Part shown: positions 54,215-64,000 of the stretch, in pieces
Position numbering within the stretch: position 1 is the stretch's first letter
How the letters are laid out: every line of letters starts with the position of its first letter
Origin: Micropterix aruncella
Lineage: Eukaryota; Arthropoda; Insecta; Lepidoptera; Micropterigidae
DNA: 64,000 nt
Assembly (NCBI GenBank): GCA_944548615.1
Contig: OX155980.1
Span: forward strand, 37,516,381 to 37,580,380
Direction of reading: 5' to 3'
Notes under the pieces: model-generated
What the model was told of the DNA's origin: nothing
Database searches by the model: none
What the model saw: the letters and a program-made list of their open reading frames with translations, nothing else
Translations under genes and position numbers: made by a program

Positions 54215-54564
54215 TATACCATATACATATTATATACCGAGACATTCATTCCCTCATTTTATTTCTACATGTAAACAATAATTGCACCACAAAAAAAAAT
54301 ATACCGAATGAAACCCAGATTTGCCTTCCTGCCATAGATCAGTTTAAATCTCCATTGCGGCAGAGGCTAGAGGCAAGTAGTTTTATAACAAGTAGAGACA
54401 CTTACCAATAAAGAGGTAATTGCAGCAGCTCAAAACTTAGTAGATAAAATAATGACTTGTGAAAATTAAGTGAATTTAACCAGCTTAACCACGGGTTTCA
54501 AAAAGATGATTGGGAAAATACAAAAGTTATTAATTAGTCAAGGAAGGTGGATATTAGGAAAGTG
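54215..54564. other. No gene seen
   Basis: AT-rich spacer; nothing recognised. Confidence 0.35.
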
Positions 54565-54695
54565 GTTACGCCGCATTGAAACACTAATTCCAGTCAGATC
54601 ACCGAATTTAAGCAGCGTCGGACGTGGTCATTAATTGGATGGGTGTCCGTGTGTAAGATAATTGTCGTTAGACATTACGGTGGGCCAACACCGAG
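54565..54695 (+). ncRNA. 5S rRNA-like sequence (5S-derived SINE or pseudogene)
   Basis: CAGATCACCGAATTTAAGCA, GCGTCGGACG, TGGTCATTAATTGGATGGGT and GTCCG match, in order and spacing, the middle of animal 5S rRNA, including its internal pol III promoter (box A and box C). The upstream part, GTTACGCCGCATTGAA, is a weaker match to the 5S start. The normal 3' end is not preserved; GGGCCAACACCGAGGGATTA follows. A functional 5S gene is unlikely because the terminal stem is lost. A SINE with a 5S-type head fits well. Confidence 0.75.
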
Positions 54696-54699
54696 GGAT

Positions 54700-55104
54700 T
54701 AAAAAAGTCTTTGAAGAAAGTCTGGTCGTAAACAAAGTATTGCTATTGAGAAATGTAATGAAATAAAACAAGGATTTTATACCTGCTTTTTGCATAATAA
54801 CCCAAAAATAGAGCGGTTAAGTCTGATTGTTTAGGAAAGTACTAAGTTTGATTTAGGTAAATATAAGTGACATTTGCTGGCTTTTTTTATTTTTTAATCA
54901 ACATGTTTATTTATCATTTCAATATTTCATTACAATTATTTGTCATTTTAAAAATTGAAATACCTACTTTTTTTTGTATATTTCGAAACATAAATTATTC
55001 TCAACTTTGCTGTTTAATAATGCTTATAAATCGTGTTGAATAACATTTTTTAAATATTTTGAATATGTCATCAATTCATTAAATTTGGATACTATATAGA
55101 CCCT
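54700..55104. other. No gene seen
   Basis: AT-rich; may hold the rest of the 5S-like element's body (AAAAAAGTCTTTGAAGAAAG near 54701). Confidence 0.3.
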
Positions 55105-56551
55105 TATAGACCCAAACAATCATTTCAAATTCCTTGGCAGAAAAATCACCCATCAGGGAAAAGACGTCTCGGGCGATCATGTTATAGAGCATTTCAAAAG
55201 TTGCCTGGCGAAAATAGATGCCTTGCTAATTTCTGGCCCTCGTAAGGCCTGGATCTATGACAATTATCTAACGTCACATTTGTCATGGCCCTTTCTTATT
55301 TACGATTTTACCAAAACCCAACTGTCCCGTCTAGATGCGCTGGTGACAGCTAGTTTAAAATCCTGGCTGTCCTTAGCCAAACCAGCTGACCCCTCGACTC
55401 ACTTCAGGTCCAAACAAAATTTTGGGCTAGCGCTTAAACTGCCCTCTCTGCTCTACGCCAACTCCAGCATAACCAAAAATTCGATTCTGTGCAATTCCAA
55501 AGATTCGGCAATATCGAAGCACGTAATAAGTGGCCGTAGTGATTCAAATGATCTACAAGCCCGCGTAGACTTCCACAAAAAGTTCCTTCAGCCAGAATGG
55601 CACTGGTCTGGGGTATGGCAGTACAACCACGAGCGACGTGGACTTGAAGAAGTCTCTTTTGCGGGGAGATTACGACAGCAAGAGTATGGCTCATGCTATT
55701 GGCCTTCAATGCCAGAATGATTGGACAACAATTGGGGACTTTTGCATTCCGCCCCCAATGCACTGGAAGGTAATGCTCTATGACTGGACGCCAGAGATGC
55801 TGAAATTTTATTTGAATGCCTTTCAGCATACACTTCCAGACCCCAGTAACCTCGCTCGTTGGAGCTTTGCCGAGGATAGTTCTTGTCCCCTCTGTAGCAA
55901 TACCCCTTGCACAGCTAGACACATTCTAGCTGGCTGCAAGTGGCCTTAGATCAAGGACGGTACACTTACCGCCATGACAAAGTTCTCGCTGTTATTCGCG
56001 AGATAATTAGTCTCTCAGTGGCTCGTGCCAACAAGGGTTTGACAGTATCCTCCAAACCCCCAATACAGTTTGTGCGGGATGGCTCTAAAGGCAAAAAACA
56101 TTTAACTACAAAACCTTTCTCAATAATCGAGAAAGCTACAGATTGGATTCTGGAGGTTGATTCGGTCTCTAAGCAGTATAAATTCCCTGAAAGTCTCGGA
56201 TGCACAGCCCTCCGTCCAGATATAACTCTTTACTCTCTATCTCGGAAGGTGGCTCTTATTGTAGAATTAACTGTTCCATGGGAATCAAATATCCCAAAAG
56301 ACCACGAGTACAAATTAAATAAATACCATGATCTTGCAAGTGCCGTAACCCGGAACGGCTTCACTGTTCACCTTCACGCGGTGGAAGTTGGCGCTCGTGG
56401 CCTGCCAGGTAAATCTCTATTTCACCTCTTTAAAGATCTTGGCCTTTCCAGAAAAATAATCAACTCTTTCTTAGAAAAAATATCTAAAACTGCGATTTGC
56501 GCATCTCAAATTCTATGGCTTCGAAGGGGGAGTGAATGGGTGGTAAGGTGA
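55105..56551 (+). pseudogene. LINE C-terminal part with zinc knuckle and restriction-like endonuclease-type domain
   Basis: Begins at the box after the RT core (NNHFKFLGRKI), followed by a helical region up to about 55610. After a shift near 55600-55635 comes a cysteine/histidine knuckle, CPLCSNTPCTARHILAGC. After a second shift near 55940 the frame runs to a normal stop with GRYTYRHDKVL, LRPDITLYSLSRKVALIVEL and KLNKYHDL. The order knuckle, then RPD followed some 15 residues later by E-L-T, then K..KY, resembles the RLE (PD-D/E-XK-like) domain of R2/NeSL/Hero-type non-LTR elements. The same tail with VEVGARGLPGKSL is known to me from animal LINE proteins of uncertain clade. The catalytic RT is missing, so the copy is 5' truncated and dead. 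Confidence 0.75.
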
Positions 56552-57312
56552 ATGCTCACATGTGGCAAGACAGCTGTCCTAAACCTACCACAGCCGGTTC
56601 GTAAGTCCGGAATCCACTGCTCATCCCCCAGAAGTGTAAAAAAAATAGTATTATGATGGGCCCGACTCCGGTCGGTGAATTCCATGGCAGCTCCGTTTGT
56701 ATTTATTAGAATTTTCTACAGATTTGTACAGTTTCTACAATACAATTTAAATACTTTCATTTAGATAAATAAAAAATTGCTCTAAATTGCGTTTTTTTGC
56801 AGTTTATTCTCAAAAAAAAAAACCTCAATAGAGTCCGTACCACAGGCTCAGCCTAGTGGTCTACAGATCCTAAATACGGCCTTGGCACTCGATTCTGATA
56901 TACTCTGCATACTTATATTACAATATCGTGCGTGCATTTAAGGCCTGGCTTACATTTTAATATAATCTGACCTCATTCAAGGTGAATAACTTTACAAAAA
57001 GAGTAAAGCCGGGTCATTGGTAACCTTGTTAATATAGCTTCTTATTTTAAGTATCAGTCTTCAAACACCTACGTTTGTTAATTAATTAATTAAATAACGT
57101 CTTTAATTAATTAAATAACGGTTATTATCATATGACTATTCTTAAATATAATCCTTCCGCAGGGATTTACGCAAATCACGATTCGTTATGCGTTATTCAT
57201 GGGATTCACTGGTATTATTCGTATCTTTTCCACGTCACATTATTGTAGTGCTGCGATCTCCACTACCAGAATCTTTCTGCCTTTCTTTTTCTCTTCTTTG
57301 CATGTTTACTGG
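56552..57312. other. Spacer; possible 3' UTR of the preceding LINE
   Basis: The first 110 bp (to about 56690) are GC-richer and contain GGGCCCGACTCCGGTCGG; they may be the LINE 3' UTR. Then AT-rich, with a duplicated TAATTAATTAAATAACG at about 57080-57120. No gene seen. Confidence 0.35.
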
Positions 57313-57331
57313 CGGGGGGGGGGGGGGGGGG
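57313..57331 (+). repeat. G-tract
   Basis: Run of about 19 G residues. Confidence 0.9.
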
Positions 57332-57852
57332 ACTCTAGTGATGGAAGGTAATGCATTGTGCCCTCTCAAGCAGTGGCATGCATGACAAACGGGCATTAAC
57401 CCGTCGGACGCCAACAGTGCCTATAGGCATTTTGCGTCGCTTGACAGATCCGCGTGTAACCGTTCGGCCGGCCCCCATATATATTATATAAATATATTAT
57501 ATACATGACTAACAAGATTAATTACTAGGTAACAAGGGAGAATTCACGAAAAAACGATATAACTAGTATTTATTTAAAAAATCGACCAAAACGTTGCGGA
57601 GCAGTGTTTTGCGCACGAATGCTGGCTTTCGACCGGTTAAAGCACCGCTTACTCAGTCGAAGAATCTTCCTACATATTCGTTTTATTTAAAAAAAAATTC
57701 TAATATAATGAGTCTGTAGGTCCGTCTGTCCTTACATATATAGTATGTCCTTATATAGTTCAAAGTTGGATCTTAGAAATGGATCTAAGTCCTAGAGAAA
57801 AATGGTTAACAGCAGACGACCCCTTCTTATTGTGTTTTATTTTTTCGTAATT
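57332..57852. other. No gene seen
   Basis: Starts GC-rich (to about 57480), then AT-rich up to the TA duplication of the Tigger element. Confidence 0.35.
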
Positions 57853-57997
57853 TACAGTAGAGCCTTGATAATCCGAACTAGCAAAAACTAACCCCCTGTT
57901 CGGACTCACGAAGCGTTCGGATTATAGTATGTAAGGAGAAAAAAAAACATTTTTATTCTTAAAATAGTGTTTAATTATATACATAGTTTAAGAGGTA

Positions 57998-58108
57998 CAG
58001 TAAGCAACGAGCTGGGCTTTACATATTGACCTTGGGAACGCTCTTATTACAAGCAGCGTAAGGACTACAGTCGTAATGCAAATAAAAAGCCCGGCTCGTT
58101 GCTTACCG
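57998..58108. mobile_element. Nested MITE with TA duplication
   Basis: 111 bp inside the non-coding side of the Tigger element. Inverted arms of about 22 bp start CAGTAAGCAACGAGC on the left and its complement with GCTCGTTGCTTACCG on the right. TA flanks both ends (57996-57997, 58109-58110). Non-autonomous, mariner-like style. Confidence 0.8.
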
Positions 58109-58158
58109 TACATTTACATAATAATTAGGTACCATAAAATACGTAAGGTGTAAATTGT

Positions 58159-59744
58159 CTATTTAGTCATAAACTGATCTATTTTAGTTTGGCGAGTCCT
58201 GTTGATGGACCAGAAAAAAGCTTTGTCCCTCAAGTTACGTAGCATCATCTTTTCCGATAAGGACAGGTCATTTTCTTCAGCCCACTCCAAGCAAGTGTTC
58301 AAAGATGATATGGCTTGTGAATGAGTAATTTTCTTGACATTTGAAGCAAAATAATCTTCAGCTAAAGACTCGTCATTCTCTTGCGTTATTTGGGTTATGA
58401 TCTCATCATCAGTTATAGGATCTGTGCAATTCTCCTCTTCACTCATGGACAAGAAAGTGGAAATGGTTTCTTCTGTATAACCACGATTACGTAAAAGACT
58501 GAGCGGGAGATCGTCTTCTACGTCGAAGTCATCATTTTCTTCTGATCTATCTTCTGTTGAATTTATTTTTTCAGGCCAAAGAGGCTTCCAAGATTTTTCG
58601 ATAAGAGACGATGATACATGATCCCAACATTGCGCTAGCGAAAAAATGGCGTCTTTAATTGTGACGCTTTTTATAACATCATGCAAGGTTAAAGCCTCAT
58701 CGGCTTCTTGCTGCACGAACATTTGAATCAGGAGTTTCTTTTTGTAATTTATCTTGACATTTTGGATTACGTTTTGATCCATAGGTTGGATCAAAGGCGT
58801 ACAATTTGGAGGCATGTACAGTACAGAGAAGTTGCCGTCTTCTGTTGCCAATCTTCAGCATTTGGATGTCCAGGGGCATTGTCTAAGAGTAGCAATGCTT
58901 TTTGTGGCAGTCCCATTTTTTTAAAATGGCGTTTGACTTCAGGAACAAAATGGCCTCTAAACCACTCGAGAAAAATATCTCTGGTTACCCAAGCACGCCT
59001 CTGCCCTTCATAATGCACTGGTAATTTTACAGATCCAAAAGATCTTGGCTTTTTTGCCTTCCCCACAACTAGCAATGGTAATTTGTGATTCCCTGTAGAG
59101 TTTGCGCAAGGCATAAAAGTTATTCGCTCTTTAGACACTTTCGACCCAGGAGCGCTAGTTTCAGCAGAAGAGGCTAAAGTTTTGTCCGGCAGAACCTTCC
59201 AAAACAATCCTGATTCGTCGGCATTGTAAATTTGTTCAGGGCAAAGGTTCTTTTCTTTTATCTCGTTTAGGAATTTTTCTTGGAATGGTTGAACAGCTTC
59301 CGTATTGCTAGAGACTTTCTCACCTGACACTTTCAGCTGACGTATGCCATGACGTTTTTTAAAATTATCAAGCCATCCTCTACTTGCAGAAAAATCCGAA
59401 CCTGTTAGTTTTTTATGGAAGAATCTCGCTTTTTCCATTACGACCTCACCAGACAATGGAATGTGGCGTCGTCTTTGTTCTAAAAACCATGTGAACAGTG
59501 CTTCTTCTAGCACTGGATTCTCTGGTAATTTTAGAGTTTTTCTGAACCCTGGTCCTTTCTCAGTTTTAGCTATAAAAGATCTCAATTTTTGCTCATTTTT
59601 CTTGAGGTCTGTAATTGTTGATTTTCCAACGCCATACTTACAAGCAAGAGAAGTTGCCGACACTCCGTCCTTTAAACTGTCTAGTATGGTGCATTTTTCG
59701 GCTATAGTCAAAGTTTTATGTTTGCGTTTTGGTGTTGGAACCAT
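58159..59744 (-). pseudogene. Tigger/pogo transposase with one frameshift
   Basis: Cut-and-paste transposase. I start it at MVPTPKRKHKTLTI; a longer in-frame upstream extension (to 59810) looks like non-coding sequence. Order of parts: a CENP-B-type helix-turn-helix (about residues 8-55, ATSLACKYGVGKSTI), a second DNA-binding domain (about 70-140, with SRGWLDNFKKRHGI), then a DDE nuclease domain. Catalytic aspartates lie in YNADESGLFW and LLLDNAPGHP, and in IQPMDQNVI beyond the break, about 34 residues after the second. A one-base insertion near 58848-58856, just after GHPNAED, disrupts the frame; the rest reads to its own stop (DQFMTK). The tail is acidic. With a single lesion and intact ends this is the youngest-looking DNA transposon here. 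Confidence 0.93.
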
Positions 59745-59948
59745 CTTTATAACCTCAAAAAACACGCCGCGCACGAGTACAGAGCAGAAAAACGTGGAAT
59801 GGACGCGCAACGTGGCAGTCGTAACTGCAGACTAATTAATAAACAACATAGCAGCGAGGCGAAGGCGAGGAAGTGGGGTGGGGTATGCAGTTCGGATTAT
59901 AGCGACGTTCGGATTAGCCTGAGTACGGATTATCGAGGCTCTACTGTA

Positions 59949-60721
59949 CTTCTTTAATCTTTTTGCAATTTCTTTAATTTAAATAATATTTTTTTGATAT
60001 CTGATAAGCTTTTGGGAGTGCAAACCGAAAAAAGGTATGGAATCTATGGTTTAAAACCTTTGTTTTCATGAACTTAACTTCCATTGAACTTAACTTCCAT
60101 TTTCAATTGAATTGTTTTTGCGGTGAGTGTTTGTTTAATGCATACCTATTTGATTTATTTAAGTTAAAGTCGTTCTTCATGACAACATCCGCTTTTCACC
60201 TGACACAAAATTACATTTATAAAAAGTGGATAGAATAGAAAATTCTATGGCGTGTATTGTTGTTTATATACCCGTATAAAATAATTTTAAGTGAACAATG
60301 TTGCGACTTCAAGCTGTGAGAACACAGCCGATCGTTCCGCCAATACCTCTTTTTTGTACTGCCACTTTCAAATTCCCCAGTGGTAAACTTGCATTATACC
60401 CGTATTGTATAGGTACTATTTGACTCTTCTAGATTAGAGGTTGATTTAACAGCTCAGGCTTGGACAAAAATATAGCCTTTGCCTGGACAAGAATTCAGAT
60501 CTTGGGCTTTCCTTAAAAGAGTAAATATGCTGAATATGGGACAAAGGAGGTAACTATACTTATCATCGTTTGCTCTGAAGATTGTATAGACCCGTTCTCG
60601 GCTAGAGCACTCTCCAAAAGGGCAGTAGCCTGCTGCCGTAAATAAACATAGGGCCTCAGGCAGTTTTCCTTATTATTCAGCGATTGTGTGGAATAGTCCG
60701 GGAGCGACATTGCGGTCCAGA
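59949..60721. other. No gene seen
   Basis: GAACTTAACTTCCATT is repeated in tandem at about 60069-60102. Otherwise AT-rich. Confidence 0.35.
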
Positions 60722-60728
60722 TCTATAG

Positions 60729-61052
60729 CACAGTATACCAAACAGTAGCTATACTCTTGAGCTACAGGGCATTGCGGGAAGAAGGTGCGAGTGATGTGGG
60801 CAGAGTGGTACGTCTCTATGTCTCGACGAACGCCTTTGATTAGCGTTTCGCGTAGGTAAAGGTTGGCGAATTTTTCGAACGACTGGGGCCGAGTAACCTA
60901 CATCTGGCGGCCATATCCGAGCTCTTACGACTCGTGACGTATTCGCTTCGATTTCTGTGTTTTACAATTATATTTTTTACACAGGTTTTACACAGCAAGC
61001 AAATTGCGATTTTAGTTTTGTTCTAAGAGATGCTACTGTCTTGTATACTGTG
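60729..61052 (+). mobile_element. MITE with 7-bp target duplication, copy 7
   Basis: Perfect 7-bp flanks TCTATAG at 60722-60728 and 61053-61059. Starts CACAGTATACCAAACAGTAG and ends CTGTCTTGTATACTGTG. 324 bp: it contains CATCTGGCGGCCATATCCGA and an extra AT-rich insert around 60955-61010 with TTTTACACAG-like repeats. Confidence 0.87.
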
Positions 61053-61085
61053 TCTATAGAGATTTAAGAGCATGTTGCTGGTGAA

Positions 61086-61277
<192 letters not shown>

Positions 61278-61368
<91 letters not shown>
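61278..61368. repeat. (TA)n array
   Basis: About 90 bp of TA. Confidence 0.95.
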
Positions 61369-61370
<2 letters not shown>

Positions 61371-61512
61371 TATATATAATATTTGATTGTAAATGTGTAA
61401 ATTATTATTTTTTCAAATTGAAATTATGTTTATTACTAAATAAATGAAATGATAAAATAAATGAAAGGGCACTTATCTAGTCTGTGGCGACCAGGAGCGA
61501 CTCCACGCCTTT

Positions 61513-61778
<266 letters not shown>

Positions 61779-62245
61779 CCACTTACATACATAGTACATA
61801 GTGGAGAAAGGGGTCCCTTGTTTGAATTAGGGATTGCTTTATATTTAAACGAGATTGGTTGGTGGTCTTTGACTTGCGAACAGAGATGTAGGTTTACAAG
61901 GCCTTTTTAATCTAGAAACACTCACCCTTCAAACAACCAATCTCTAAACTAAGCAACCATCCTTCCTAAATAATAAAATCACTCGATTAGATCTTAATTC
62001 GAGCAAAAAAACAATTAAATACTTGTTTTTTGTCGGCTTATGCCGTCTTCTTAGAAACTCGATGACAGGTGACCGGTGGAAGAATTTAAAATTTCGAATT
62101 TTCTTTTTTATTTTCAAAAAGTGGTTATAAAGAAGCTGCGATCAAAAGTAGTCAGCCAAACCTTAAAATTAATAGCGTGATATGTCCTTATCTATATGAA
62201 AGGAAGCACTCAGCTCTTTCCAATTATTTGGAAAATTTATATTAA
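61779..62245. other. No gene seen
   Basis: AT-rich spacer; nothing recognised. Confidence 0.35.
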
Positions 62246-62248
62246 CTT

Positions 62249-62322
62249 AAATGGTGTATTTACAGTGAATAAATATTATTTATTATATAAATATTATTTA
62301 TTCACTGTAAATACACCATTGA
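62249..62322. repeat. Hairpin beside a (TA)n array
   Basis: AATGGTGTATTTACAGTGAA followed by TAAATATTATTTA, then a short turnaround and the complement to CACTGTAAATACACCATT. Arms of about 33 bp. It lies about 15 bp before the next TA array, the third such foldback next to TA repeats in this window. Confidence 0.85.
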
Positions 62323-62335
62323 GAAACCAAATTAT

Positions 62336-62600
<265 letters not shown>

Positions 62601-63221
62601 TGTTATATTTGATAAGGTTTGTAAAGAAATTCGTTTATAGGTGATGTTTTTATTTAAAATAAAATTAGTAAAAGCTACTTAAAAAGTAGCGAAGGAAATC
62701 CCAGCTTGTATTGGGAAATGCTTATGTTTGAATGAGATATGCTTGCGGATGTGCACGACTTTCGACGGTGCAATGTAAGTTTAAAGGTCCTTTTGCAGTC
62801 GACTAACGATCGCTATTAATCCATATATCTCATAAATAGGGCTTATCCTTATGCAACACAAATGCCTCCAATTGAGAGGAATTAAACCGAAAAAATCAAA
62901 AATTAAACAAATTGATCACTTCGGCAAAGCCGTGACATAAATGGAGGTGACATATCGAAATAATTCAAATTTCGAATGCTACCAACATTTAAAATATGTT
63001 ACAATTAGGCTGAGTTTGTTATTAACGAGCCATTAAATCGAAATAAAAATAAAAAACTCCATATGCTTAATGAAATGAAAGAAGAAACTTCAATCTTAAT
63101 TTCTGGCAGAGAAGTTTATAATAAAGGCTGTATAATGTTATCAAAATACGGTAAACCAGTATAAAATTGTATAATATTAAAAAAATATGTAAAGAAACAT
63201 TGTAAAAACAGTATAATATTT
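62601..63221 (+). repeat. 620-bp tandem unit, copy 1
   Basis: Starts TATATTTGATAAGGTTTGTA right after the TA array. Landmarks: CAGCTTG near 62700, TGCACGACTTTCGACGGTGC, TTTTGCAGTCGACTAACGAT, TCACTTCGGCAAAGCCGTGA and CTGGCAGAGAAGTTTATAAT. GATAAG recurs at 62611, 63230 and 63852, a period of 619-622 bp. No coding frame. Confidence 0.92.
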
Positions 63222-63843
63222 TTATATTTGATAAGTTTTGTAAAGAAATCCGTTTATAGGATGATGTTTTTATTTAAAATAAAATTAGTAAAAGCTGCTT
63301 AAAAAGCAGCGAAGGAAATCCCAGCTTGGATCGGGAAATGCTAATATTTGAATGAGATATACTTACGGATGTACACGACTTTCGACTGTGCAATGTAAGT
63401 TTAAAGGTCCTTTTGCAGTCGACTAACGATCACTATTCATCCATATATCTCAAAAATCAAGCTAATCTTTTTGCAACACAAAATGCCTCCAATCGAGACA
63501 AATTAAAGCGAAAAAATCAAAAATTAAAAAAAAATGATCACTTCGGCAAAGCCGTGACATAAATGAAGGTGACATATCGAAATAATTCAAATTTCGAATG
63601 CTACCAATATTTAAAATATGATACAATTAGGCTGAGTTTGTTATTAACGAGCCATTAAATCGAAATAAAAAAAAAAAACTCCATATGCTTAATGACATGA
63701 AAGAAGAAACTTCAATCTTAATTTCTGGCAGAGAAGTTTATAATAAAGGCTGGATATTGTTATCAAAATACGGTAAACCAGTATAAAATTGTATAATTTT
63801 AAAAAATATGTAAAGAAACATTGCAAAAAACAGTATAATATTT
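63222..63843 (+). repeat. 620-bp tandem unit, copy 2
   Basis: Head-to-tail with copy 1 and very similar. Its start, TATTTGATAAGTTTTGTAAA, is closest to the arms at 48504-48737. Confidence 0.93.
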
Positions 63844-63945
63844 TTATATTTGATAAGTTTTGTAAAGAAATCCGTTTATAGGATGATGTTTTTATTTAAA
63901 ATAAAATTAGTAAAGCTACTTAAAAAGCAGCGAAGGAAATCGCAA
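63844..63945 (+). repeat. 620-bp tandem unit, copy 3 (start only)
   Basis: Follows the unit up to AGCGAAGGAAATC (about 63940), then changes to unrelated sequence (GCAAAGTTTAAACTGCTTTC) until the window ends. Either the array ends here or the copy is rearranged. Confidence 0.85.
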
Positions 63946-64000
63946 AGTTTAAACTGCTTTCAGGAATGTCATATAAAAATAAATAATACTGTAAATAGTA

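Larger units (their letters stand above)
57855..59946 (-). mobile_element. Tigger/pogo-type DNA transposon, complete ends
   Basis: 2092 bp between TA duplications at 57853-57854 and 59947-59948. The 24-bp terminal inverted repeats start CAGTAGAGCCT on both sides and match at 22 of 24 positions. GTTCGGATTATAG is repeated inside both ends (57915, 59890, partly 59907), the sort of subterminal repeat a transposase binds. It carries one transposase gene on the minus strand and a nested MITE at 57998-58108. Tips with CAGTAGAGCCTCGATAATCC are typical of Tigger elements. Confidence 0.95.

Noticed and set aside
54565..54695. Functional 5S rRNA gene
   Set aside because: Only the central part matches well; the terminal stem and normal 3' end are missing.

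Overview
The window looks like a gene-poor, AT-rich stretch of an insect chromosome, most likely a moth or butterfly. The best evidence for that is a short non-autonomous Helitron at 53996-54214 of the kind I know from lepidopteran genomes (5' TCCTACTAATATTATAAA, 3' CTAG followed by T), together with palindromic MITEs, APE-type and RTE-type LINE fragments, and long (TA)n arrays. I could not recognise any host protein-coding gene. Almost every readable coding segment is a broken mobile-element protein.

Layout. 0-14 kb: a 271-bp MITE with a perfect 7-bp target duplication (293-563), two copies of a 360-bp AT-rich repeat (4158 and 6863), three copies of a GC-rich repeat of about 670 bp (5776, 10015 and 10690, the last two nearly in tandem), and a 39-bp perfect hairpin (12598). 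14-17.4 kb: a long LINE with APE endonuclease and reverse transcriptase, broken by three frameshifts. 18.5-29.3 kb: a tRNA-derived SINE, five more copies of the MITE family with 7-bp duplications, copies of two other dispersed repeats, and a reverse-transcriptase relic. 30-31.5 kb: GC-rich repeats again, now inverted. 33.7 kb: a 209-bp (TA)n array. 37.9-44.1 kb: a 5'-truncated LINE tail with a 14-bp target duplication, a minus-strand LINE fragment and three foldback elements. 44.8-47.4 kb: two RTE-type LINE tails. 48.4-49.3 kb: three (TA)n arrays separated by two inverted-repeat modules. 49.7-56.6 kb: a minus-strand LINE fragment, a small hAT-like MITE, another inverted GC-rich repeat, the Helitron, a 5S rRNA-like sequence and the C-terminal part of a LINE with a zinc knuckle and a restriction-like endonuclease-like domain. 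57.9-59.9 kb: a nearly complete Tigger/pogo DNA transposon with TA duplications and matching inverted termini, carrying one frameshift and a nested 111-bp MITE. 60.7-64 kb: a seventh MITE copy, more (TA)n arrays, and a tandem array with a period near 620 bp that runs to the window edge.

The two most unusual patterns are (i) seven copies of one short inverted-repeat element, three of them with perfect and one with near-perfect 7-bp flanking duplications, and (ii) a repeat module ('TTTGATA(A)GTTTTGT') that borders long (TA)n arrays at five places, twice as an inverted foldback pair, and is also the start of the tandem unit at the end of the window. Family assignments come from reading motifs by eye; no database search was possible.
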